In this document: piece after piece, positions 24,201 through 36,200 of the stretch
Layout: every line of letters begins with the position of its first letter
How positions within the stretch are numbered: the stretch's first letter is position 1
Origin: Gordionus sp. m RMFG-2023
Lineage: Eukaryota; Nematomorpha; Gordioida; Chordodea; Parachordodidae
Direction of reading: 5' to 3'
DNA: 64,000 nucleotides
Assembly (NCBI RefSeq): GCF_954871325.1
Contig: NC_088776.1
Location: forward strand, 12,524,052 to 12,588,051
Notes under the pieces: generated by a model
The model's input: the letters and a program-made list of their open reading frames with translations, nothing else
Database searches by the model: none
What the model was told of the DNA's origin: nothing
Program-made: the position numbers and the translations under genes

Positions 24201-27200
24201 TCATAGTTTCTTTAAATTAACAATCCTAATAAATTTTGCAAATAATTGAAAACAGGCATATTTGTGATTTGCCCATTCATTTATCTTCAAATAAAGTCTG
24301 AGAAATGATATATTTTAATCATTGAAATTAGAGACCTTCACTGGCATTGATTTCTTCATCCAGCCTAGGTCATAAGTAAAAATAATTTTCAGGCCCAGTT
24401 CATGTTTAATGGAAATCCAAACCCAAACCACATCATAGGTTTCAAAGATTATTCCCAAGCCATATCCAAAAATTTAATTTATTGTTAACAAAAATAAACA
24501 ATATTTCAGTATATGGAATCACTTTGTCAATTCATTTAATTGAAATCTTTTCTTAAATCAATAATCAAATGAGAGGAATAGATTATCTGTTCATTCTCCC
24601 AAGATTTCTATAAATATTTAGAAAAAAGGCCAAATATATTATGGAAAATTTGATGTTATATAAAATTTATCTAATAATGAAATAAAAAATTTATCAATTC
24701 TTTTAACAAATTTTTTATCACACAATGGTTTTCACCTCTCACTTATAATTTTGTATATAATTTACACTTACCTCAAAGAATCATTTATCATAAATAGAAA
24801 TCAATTATGGGTCCAACCTGATTGCCTCACAAAAATGTGGTAATATTTACCCCATTGAAAATGATTATTTAAAAAATTATTAGCAAAAATAATTGCCATG
24901 GTTCAAAACCCAGATAACTTATTAAGTATACATATTAAGATTAAATAAAAATAGCTTCATTCTTTATTATATTTATTTATCTATCATCAAATTAAGGAAA
25001 ATGCAATTATATGCTTAAAAAATTACCTTTTTAAAATCCAAAAATGTTTCTTTATATTGTTATTTGAGTAGGATTATCTTATCATAAAAGGGATTCTTTA
25101 TTCAAAAGGTCCTTATTATAAAAAAATATATATTGATAATTTAAAATTGATACTGTGAAAATCTAAATCCCATTATGTAAATGAATTTTCTAAAAATTTA
25201 AAAAAATAAATATAGTGTATAATATTTATAAATTGACAGATATCTTTTCTTTAATTGACATTTTTCAGAAAATCAACGATAATCATATCGATTATTGGAT
25301 TTAAAAATATCATAATACAAGTCAAAAATTACCCTCCAAAAATCAATACCTACCCCCCAAAAACAAATGCCTACCCCCCAAAAATCAATATCTACCCCCC
25401 AAAATTAATACCTACCCCCCAAAATGCCAATATTTTTTGGAGGCATTTGTCTCCTACCCCCCCGGCCATGTAGACACTGGCTATATAAACCCCCCCCCCT
25501 TCCCTTCCGCACCTTTTTCATGAATTGTTGGTATATTAATTATTGTTATTTTATCCTTTTCCCCATGTACAATGTAAGGTTTTATTGTATTCTATATAAG
25601 AAATTAACTTACCAACTACAAGTATAAATCTTAGTATGTTTTCAATTTTCCCCATGTGACATACATTTTTTTATATATTTTTTTTTAATTAGTAATATTG
25701 TTTATGTTCTACGTTATATTTTAATGGTCTTTTTTTATATTATACATATTATCTATAATGTATGTTTGTATATTGCCGCAGAACAATAAATCAAATATTT
25801 AAATTATCTATAATTGGTTAACTTTTATTGTTGATATGGTAAACTGACATAATAATTTTTGTCTTGTTAAATAATTAAACATACTAAATACATCACTAAT
25901 TAAATATAATATCTTATATAAAGATATATATAAAAGTTAGTTATTTCATTGGGATTCATTGGAATTAAATTTAATAAAAGCCTTGTTTAATTCGATCTAT
26001 AAATTTTTTCATTATTGATACGGGCAATGAAAATCTTATAATATTTATCGTCATGCGATCTCAAATTATTGTTACGCATATATTTTTTTATATATAAGAA
26101 CAATAAAAATTTTATAACATTCATCGTCATGTATGAATGAATAGTTAGATATAAATAGTTATTTTTCTTTTATATTTCAAAGTAATTTTTTTACAGAAAA
26201 GATAAAATTTTTTTTATGAAATTTGAAAATAAACGTTTTAAATAAAATTGCAAAAGTGTTTTTAAATATAATCTAAAAAGTATGATTAAATAAAATCGAA
26301 AAAACAGTTATATTTATCTTAAATATAATTATCAGAGACCTATCATTTGCAGGCCATTCCCCGGATTTATATTTTCAGGCCCAGTCGCCCCAGATTTTTT
26401 TTAAAATATATTATATTTATTTTAAATTTTTATAGCTAATAATGGCGATTTAAAATATTTGGTTTTGAAATATACGGCCCAGCCCGGGTATTTAAAAAAA
26501 AAAATTAGGCCCGGCCCGGGTATATTTAAAAAATTAATATGGCCTGCAGTCTGCTGATAATTATATTAAAAGATTTAAACCATCTATTAATAGATTGGAT
26601 GAAATATAATTATTTATTATTGAATATATCTAGTAATTTAATTTTTTAAGTTGTTTACATCATAAGAAAATAAATCTCACAATTAATAGAGTACAAATAT
26701 AAAATTTTTACCTAAGTTTTTACAGTTTACCTTGGCATTTGTATTTTACCTAGGCATTTATAGTTTGCCAATCCGAAATAATCAAATTAATTTTTCCGAT
26801 TTCCAAAACTTTTCAAGATAATAATATTTAATATATCTTATCATTTTAATGAGAATTATTATGATAAATCATATAATAATTACTTCTGATAATGAAAAAA
26901 GTTATTCTTATTTGAATGTGAAGTATTTCTATTTTATATAATTTCTATAAATAATGATATTTTAGAAGTTTCAAGCAATTCCGCATTTTTTAAAATGTTA
27001 TTAGCTTAATAATTTATGATTTATTAAGTATAATATTTTCAATTTTATCATTAGTTTAAAATATAATATAATTTTCAGAGATTGAAGAAAAGTGTCATTA
27101 ACTGAATTCCTGGAATTTCATTGATTTATGTATTAAAAGATAAAGAAAATAGTTCAAATTTAATACAAAATTTAATATAAGCACCAGGAGTCCATGATGT

Positions 27201-30200
27201 AAAAAAAATATTCAACAATAGTCCTAGTTATTAATATAGAGACGACCTTTAATAACGTAGTTAAAAATTTAAATCCAAAAATTCAATTACAGTGGAGATG
27301 TTTTCAATCATGCATAAATTAGTTACTACATTAAAATCACAAGTTATCAATAAATTTTATGCCTTGGTTGTAAGACAAATTCATTTGAAATGTGATGATC
27401 ATGATAAAATCGCATCATTTCAATTCAAAATGGAGCTAATAAATTTATTAAAACAATCATTTCATAATTTTTAAAAAATATGAATTTACAAAAAATATAT
27501 GGGGAAATCTAAGTTTTATGATGCTTGATTAAATTCAAATTCAAATGTTGAAAATATATACACCAATTTTAATATAAAAGATATGGAATTAGATGAATTA
27601 TTTCAGGTTCATTGTTGGATCAAAATAACTTCATAGATCATGAAAATAAATAGGTACTATTTTTTCTAAAGAATCTTGCTCCAAATTTTGAAAAAATATG
27701 AATTTTCTCATTACCACATTCAAATACTGATTCAGAGCAAATATTTTGTCAATGAAAAATTTATGGGTAAAAGATGGCAATCGATTATCTTTATCAGCTA
27801 TAGATGTTTAAACATGACCGGAGTAAACCGGAATGAACCGCTAAACCATTATAAACCTTTATAGGTAAACCGTAACCGAACGAACCGCGATAATTTTTTT
27901 TGAAGGAGTAAAAAGAGCCATTATAAAGGTTAACCCGGTTTAATAGGTTTCAACCAAAATAAAATAAATAATTTTACATATTTTACATTCTTTTCCTTGT
28001 GGTGTATCATATTTTACCATATCTGCGTCGTTATTTATACTTATTAAATGATCAAAATATTTGTTTAATATCCATCAATCTTTTAACTGCTTCATATAGT
28101 ATTAAAGCATTACTATTTTCTCTATTTTAGTATATAAAATATCTAAATAACCAATGACAGCTTAGAGATAAAGATTGCAATCCACCTCTAGCTCTTCCAT
28201 AGAAATATTATTGATTCGTTTGAAGGCGTTGACAGGATAGGATAAAATTTATCAGTTTTTATATATTGGGAATCAAAAAATTTGAATATCCATAATTATA
28301 TAAACTTGCTCTTATAGTGTTTGCTGTTCCCGCAACACAAGTTTCTTTTGTGGCCTTTTCGGGGTTAAAATTTGTGTTGTCGTCACAACGAACAAAATGA
28401 ATTTACTTGCTATATTAGAAAATATATTACTTATACGTTCAAATAATATATTTAAAAATGAGTTATGGTTCTTATATATTTTTTTGTATATATTATTCAT
28501 AGTTACTTATAATAAAAATTAATTAATTATATTTACAGTGATGGCAAAAATTTTAATAAATAATATTTATAATTAAAACCATTATACAGCTTTATAAAAT
28601 TTTTCTTCAGAACCATAACCAAACCGTAATCACAATAATTTTTCACATATTAAGTGTAATAAATAAAGTTCGGGTTCCTGATCGTAAATGATCAATTAAA
28701 ATTTTTAAAGATTTTAGGGAATATGTAACAAAAAATTAAAATTTAATTAATAGTAAAGTCTTCTAAAAATATGAATGAGAATAAATATATGTTAGCGTCA
28801 ATGTGTTTTTTTCCGACAATGTGTTATTTTTTCAACTTTAAATCATTTTTTGAGCACGTTTTTAAAAATTTAAAAATCTGATGAAAATGTATGCCGTCAT
28901 GTTTGGAATACCTACCTTATAAATTTCAGACCATTTTTCCATGAACTTTAATTAAATTTTCTATATATTTTTATATAAATTATAAATGACTTAGGTTAAG
29001 AGCAAAATTGTCTGCAATTCATAAGATAATTTATTAAACGCGCCCAAAAAATGATTTAAAATTGTAAAAATAACACATTGCCGGAAAAAACATATTGGCG
29101 CAAACATATATATTGTTTTCAATATTTTGTGTATATAATAATTTCGTATAAAATTATTTTAATTATGGTAAAATTCTTCCGCCTTTTGTTTGAATTAATC
29201 TGGCAACTTGATGTTCAAACATTTTATGCCTACTGACCTAGGAATCGATATAATTATATAAAATAGTAATTGTTATCAAATATTTTATATAAATTTTATA
29301 GGTAATAGGAATAAAACTTGAAAATTTAATGAAGAAAGAAGCTTACCTGAATAATGGTAAAGGGACTACCAATAAAAATGACGACTTTCAGATAGGCTAT
29401 TTAAATGTAGAAGATTTTTTCATGGAAAGTAAAATAATAGATAAATTACAATATATTTTTTATCAAATATTCATTTCTAACAAAATATTATCAAGAAATT
29501 TAATTTTAGTTTTCAAATAGTATATCTCCTATTAATAAGAAATGTATTATATTGTATAAAAGTTATAATATTATTTACAAACAAACTAAAAAATAATTAT
29601 TTTTAATTTCAAATATAAATTTTTGAATTATAATCCATATTTAAAAAAATAATAGGTGTATATATTGAATTGAATCTTAAGACTTAATTTTAATAAAAAC
29701 AATTATCATATTACAAACTATCTATAATAATATCTATTTATAATAATATCATCTATTTTTATAAAAAAGATGTAGACATGGGTAAGAAAAATGAGTACAA
29801 TATATTGATAAAATTTCTGATGACAAACTTGCTATACGAAATAACAGTATATCTAAAAAGTCTTCGAAAACGCAATAGTTCGAGTAAAGGCAAAACTATC
29901 AAAAAATACGGAGTTTCTTGGGAGAAGAAGAAACGCAGCAGATGGAACAGTTTGCTGGGGTTGATGGGTGTCTCCATAAGTAGTCTGTCATCCGGGGGTC
30001 CCGATATCTCTGGTATAAATATAATTTGCCTCATTTGTTGAAATTTTAAAAACTAATTAATAGATGAATTAGAGATGATGTTCATCTAATTATAAAATAT
30101 TTTGGTCACGATAGGTCACAAATATCTTTTATTCCTGGATGGGCCTTGAAAATTTAAACTTAAAATTTTGACTGACATGAAAAGAATTTATTTTTTAAAA

Positions 30201-33200
30201 TTTGTAATTCGCCAAATTTTCATAATTCATTATTTATGGTGCCTCCAAAGTCAAAAAATTTTTCAAAAGAAATAAAAATTATTCTCGCATTTATACATTA
30301 TGCGCCCAAACTCGATTTCGTAAATTTCAATAATGAATTAATATTTTTTTAAATAAAATTTTGACTTTGGACTCACCCTTAATGTTTACATAATTTTGGA
30401 TTGTTAATTAGTAGGTGGGAATAAGATCAGAAATTTAACACACTACCCAAGCAACATCGACAGAGCAGATGTCACAATTCATGTTTTTAAAAACCAAAAA
30501 TTATAAAAATTTATTTAGTTTGTTGTTTTAAATGATGCTATGATTAAGATTAGCTATATCCGATATTTACAGGAGACTGGGGACAATGTTATCCCAGGGA
30601 CAGGTCATTTCTAAATAATTATAAAACTAATGAACTTTGAAATCTAAACCATATATGCATCTTTAATAAATTTTATATTAATAAAAAAAATAAAAAGATT
30701 TAGTTAAATAGTAATGTAAGATCTTGTTTCGGAAAAATCAGCTATTAGTAATATTTTTTCGAATATAAATGTTATATTTATTCAATTATACTATTATCTC
30801 ATGTAATCAACCATTATGGTTTCTTAATAGAACCTAGAAAAAGTTTATTGGCCTCTAATCTATCTCAAAAAGAAGATTCTTCACAAGGTAGTATTACTAG
30901 TGTGCACTTGGATGATACAATAACGGAAGAAGATATTCCTCAAGGTATCAAAATTTAGATATTTTTTTGTGATTATTATTAAATTTGATAGACAGCATAA
31001 ACATTATTAAATCGGAGGGGGGGGGAAATGTTTATTAAAATTTGTTTAATATTTTAGATCAATCCAACAAAAAACTTTCGGAAGGTTACATCTATGAAAA
31101 TAAAATTAGGCGACGATTTGGCTCTTCGTTCGGCTCATTTGCGGGTCACAATAAATCAAGGAGATCTAGTTTGAAATTTAAAAGGGGAGAAGGTTGAAAC
31201 CCTTTTAAATATAATAATATAGTTTACAATTATTTTTTTTCATCTGCCAGTAAAGGAAGGAAGGAAGGAAGGAAGGAAGGAAGGAAGGAAGGAAGGAAGG
31301 AAGGAAGGAAGGAAGGAAGGAAGGAAGGAAGGAAGGAAGGAAGGAAGGAAGGAAGGAAGGAAGGAAGGAAGGAAGGAAGGAAGGAAGGAAGGAAGGAAGG
31401 AAGGAAGGAAGGAAGAAAGAAAGAAAGATAGAGTGAGCAATGATTGTCAGGCACCTCAAAAATGTTAGCAGTAAATTGAAGTATGCTATTTGAATTATTT
31501 TTAATTACAAAAATGCCACTAATTATGGAATGACAGTTGATCTCTGGCGAAGACTTTTTTTCTGAAACCGATCTCAGATATGGTTAGAATGAGGTTAAGA
31601 AAAAGTCTTATATGGGGGAAGAGTAAATCTAATAATATCTTAAATAGTTTAATAAAACTTGGACGTTGATTGATAAGTTCATGTGTAGCCATGCCAATGA
31701 CACGTATATTATTATTAGTCCAATAAATTGTGCTAATAACAGAAAACCCAAAACTTGTCTAGATAGTCAAACAATGTTAACAGAAATATTTTACCGTGAA
31801 TATTTTTCAAAATTTTATAAAAATGATTGTAAAAATATATTTACAAAATTAAAATTTTTTTTATATGAGTTTAAAAAACAAATATTGTTTTTTCGTTTAT
31901 TTACATCCTCCTCCCCTTCCACCAAAAAAAAGGCGCAATATCATTTAAAAAAAAATTTTCTTTCTTAAATCACAGATATGAGCAGAAAAGATAGCTTAAA
32001 ATCTTCCCGAAAATTAAGCAGCGTCGATCAGTCCGTTCCTTCTTCAACTAACGGAACTCGAGCTGTTAATAAAACTGAGAGCCATAATGTGACCCCCTCG
32101 AGAGATAAAGAAAGTAGTATTGATGCCTCAGACGACCAAATTGATAGCAGTAATGTGATAATTTCCATACCTGAAACATATCCCTGGATTGTAGTATAAA
32201 GCTTTAATTAAATATTTATTATTGTTTATATTCTAGACCTGCAGACAAGGTCCGAAACTTTAATCCCGTCCGGCCCATCCTTATAAAATGCTGTATAAAA
32301 TATTATTTATTCTAGCTGTGCTGGCCATTAAAATAAAAAAATTATAAACCCGGATCAGGTTATTTTTTTATAAAATTCGCCAAATCAGGCCGATGAAACT
32401 TTTTAGAATTCATACAATTCAGATATCAATTCTAATCTTTTTATAATTACTGAAATAAAAAAATAATCAACAAATATATGAATCTTAGTAATTTTATTTT
32501 ATTTTAGCCCAAAAAATTTCTATTTTTCGCCAATTACTTCTAAGTTTTTAAAATAGGTTTAAAAATTACAAACTAGGCTAGAGAACTAGTTAAGGAAAAA
32601 TTAAAATTTTCAAAATATAATTATCGTTCCTTTTTGTCGACACAATTAATCATCGTATAATCTTATTTTTGTCTTACTATATTTACAGTTTATAAATCTA
32701 TAGTTTATAATTTTAAAAAAAATCAGTAATTATAAAGGATATTCATTTACTGCTCATATTTTCAATTTCCTTTTGAAACAATTTACAAAAGTACAACCAA
32801 AATTATAATAAAATTTTAAAAATAATTGATCCCTAAAATGCTCAAAACTTTAAAAAAATTCGGGCCAGGATAGGCATAAATTTTTTACCCCTACTTCACT
32901 GATTAATACATGTTTGTTTTATAGATAGTTTTGATTAAATAAATTTAACTTGGACTGAAACTTTCAAAAATATTTAAAAATTATTTATCTTTATTTCATT
33001 TTTATGATTATGGTCTCAAATTTTAATATATTTTCTTATGTTTTTACATTAAAACATTGTTATTAATTTATTCTCAGATAAGCTTAGGAATGCAGACTAT
33101 GTTAGATTATGAATGTAAGCACTCACCTAGTTGTTCCCCTTATTGCTACAAGTTACTCTATGAAAATATGAATCAATTACTAAAAGCGGTATCATTGGTG

Positions 33201-36200
33201 TACGAATACGATATTAAAAAGGACAAAATTTGTGATGTCCATTCATTAAATACTTTGCAATACCTTATGAAAAAAGTTAAAATGGCCTTTGAAAATTTAA
33301 AAACTGTTTTAATATAATTTTTAGAAAGCTTTAGTACATCATCCACCTATATTGATAGAAAACACGCCTGATCATCAAGTATTTTTTAATATTTAAAATT
33401 TAGAGACGAGTTTTGATAATTTTGTTTTTCTTTATTATAAGTCTTCCAAATATATCGACAAATATCATTCAAAATTAAGTACCATTATACCAAACTATAT
33501 TCAAAATCAGGTAATATTTACTATACTTATTTTTTTAAATATATTTTATAGAGAGAGAGTGGGGGTGTTAATTTTTTTTAAATATAACAAATTGTGTGTA
33601 TAAAAAGCAGACTACTTAATTCTGTTATTTTTTCTTGATATTTAAAATTTTCTAAAAAAGGCTGTCTTGCTTCGAATTTTCATTCATAAGTTAAAAGATT
33701 AAAATATAAACATCCCGAGAGCTCCGACTATCTAATGCCAATATCTTTTAGACTTCTCTAAAATCTTCAAAATTTTATAGATTAAGATTTTAAGGAGGTC
33801 TTGGAGGCAAACTTTTAGTGAAAGTTCCGATCTATTTATAAATAATGAATAGAGGAGTGGGATTTATCTGGATAAATGAGTGAATTTATACATTACGGCA
33901 GAAATTTATAACAATTTAAGCCCATTTTCAGCTTGTCAAATAGTAGTTGTTTCTAGCGGGTAATATTTGAGCCAAATTCGCAAGAATTATTTTTTAAGTT
34001 TCATAATACCTGCCTTGATCAAATTTAGTTATCAACTAAAGTTATCAACTAAAATAAACTTAAAATAAAATGTTTTATAATTACTTATTTATTTATTTTT
34101 TTTATCAAGTTTAATATTGAAAATCGGATGCCCTCTATATAAATGGGTTTCTTTTTAAAAATAAGCATCTTATTCATGGGCAAAATCAATTTTATCAATT
34201 TTTCTAAGATCTGAGAGAATGAAGTCGAAAAGTTGCTTTTTAAATTGCGTAGAAATTGACCATATAATTACCGTTTTGAATTCGATTCAAAATATTGTAA
34301 AAACTGTATAATCAAACTCTTTGAAATCTATATACTGATTGATTTAATCCATTATTAGGAAAAATATCTTATAATATTTCCTCCAATGATGAAAATAGAA
34401 AGTAACCAATTAAATTTTTTTTTAAACAAAAGGTTAAGGATTGCTCGCACTCAATATTCACTATGCTTGTTAAAATTGCCCCTCTTATCCCTGAACACCT
34501 GTTTCAAATTGGAATGAATTGCGCTTGGAGCCTAGTTAAATCTTCCAATAAATATCTCTCTTACAGCTCAGGTTTTTCTAATAAAAAATGGCTTATTAAT
34601 AAATAAAAAATATTTAAAAATTATTAGCACTTCACCTTATCTCGACTTTTTTCAGAGATAGTATGGCGGGTTGACCGAGGTGGAGAAGGAAAGGGAAGGA
34701 GGGTGTCAAGGAGGGGAGGGAAGGAAAGAGAGCTTTTTATAGGAAAATGAAGTGATGGAGGAGAATTTAACAAACTCCTCAAGTTGTGACTAAATTATAT
34801 TGGAAGTTTTACTATATCATCATTTATTATAACTTAATTATTATTTATACAAATGCATATAATTAATAAAATGGTACATAATATGTTAATATTGCATATA
34901 ATTCATGCAAAATTTTTTACTCACAAAAAGCTGCCTTTATAACATTGGGATCAATCAAATTTCCGGATTTCACTATCACTCTGATAAAAAATGGGTTCGA
35001 TTCAAAAGACGAAAATGAAATCATCAAATCCATTTTAAAGTTATGAAAATTTAAATAATTCAATTTTACCAGAATATTATTATTTTCCTTTATAACTTAG
35101 CCAAATTACATGAAACATTATATTATCTATATAATTAAGTCAGAGTCTAAAAGCAAATAAAATGTAAAATATTCTTAAACCAACCAATAATCATCCCTCA
35201 GACCTGACGGATTGACTATTATCACTTTCAGGCAAATCCCATTATTTGAGACTTCACTTGTGTCTTCTATTCCTATCAGACTGAAACTCGAACCCTTTAC
35301 CAAGAGCTGAAATAAAAAAGATAAAAAAAATACTTAATACTAACACACTATATATTCACTCCAATCGTTTTATCATGGAGATTTTTCTTCCCTGACTTAC
35401 ACATTTTTTAAAACTTCTGAAAGAGAATTTCTCTATTTTCGTTAAAAATCAGGTAGAAAGAAACCTTCAAATATAATTACGGCTGTTTTTTGGGAACCCA
35501 ACCAAGAAATAGGGTGCCCAGATTTTTTATTTGCTCATAATTAGATTTTTAGCAATTAAAATAATATTATATATACAATCTATAAATCGAAATTTATTTA
35601 GAAAAAGAAGAATGTCCAACTTTTTTTGTTTCAATTGTGTATACGCCTTTCCTCTAATAAAAGATTGGCTAGAGAAAATAAACTTTCACTAGAAGCCGAA
35701 CTCGAGGAGCTGACAAAATTTTACTCGCTATTTTTCAAAAAAGGAATTGAATATTCCTGCTTCCAAAACTTCAAAATACTGTCTTGTTATTTATCTTATA
35801 TGAATCTTTTAAGTTCATCCTCATAGCTTTCATCGGTGATGTTGATGCTTCACCAAAATCATCTAGAAATTCTCTAAATTTTTTATTTAGAATATACGGT
35901 TTTTTTATGAGTTTAGGATAAGTTAGGAAAGTTATAAATGATAGTTGGCATCGACATATGCATATCATCTTATTTTATAACATTTAGCATTTTTAAGATT
36001 GTTTTATATATATCATCCTTTTCTGCTTCTATTAAAAACTTAAGTCTTTTGAAATTCGGATCTAGAATTAAGCCTACCTTATGTGATGGCTGCATAATTA
36101 ATATTATTTAGTATATGGCATATATGTATATGCTAGTGTTTCGTCATCTTTGAATGCACTTATAAGATTTTCTCCATTATAAGTCACACAACTATACATT

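Larger units (their letters stand above)
18456..25479 (-). mobile_element. Complete 7.0-kb hAT transposon, ZMYM1-like transposase
   Basis: The ends are inverted copies: CAGCGTCTACATGGC at the left and GGCCATGTAGACACTG at the right. A perfect 8-bp target duplication GCTATATA flanks it (18448-18455 and 25480-25487), diagnostic for hAT. The - strand transposase (19436-23447) has a TTF-type zinc finger, DUF4371-like core and hAT C-terminal dimerisation region. Subterminal parts hold tandem repeats and a GC-rich hairpin GCGGCCTTCGGCCGC. The exact duplication and consistent frame suggest recent insertion, possibly a still-competent source copy. Confidence 0.95.

Noticed and set aside
29759-30034. 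91-codon - strand frame
   Set aside because: Shadow of the UNC80 exon 29776-30012 on the + strand, which has the homology and splice sites.
31205-31459. Overlapping - strand frames of repeated FLPS
   Set aside because: Pure translation of the GGAA microsatellite.
35626-35826. 67-codon frame with ARENKLSLEAELEELTKFYS
   Set aside because: The UNC80 exons at 35039 and 37708 join directly in phase and in homology, so nothing is needed between them; no other support.
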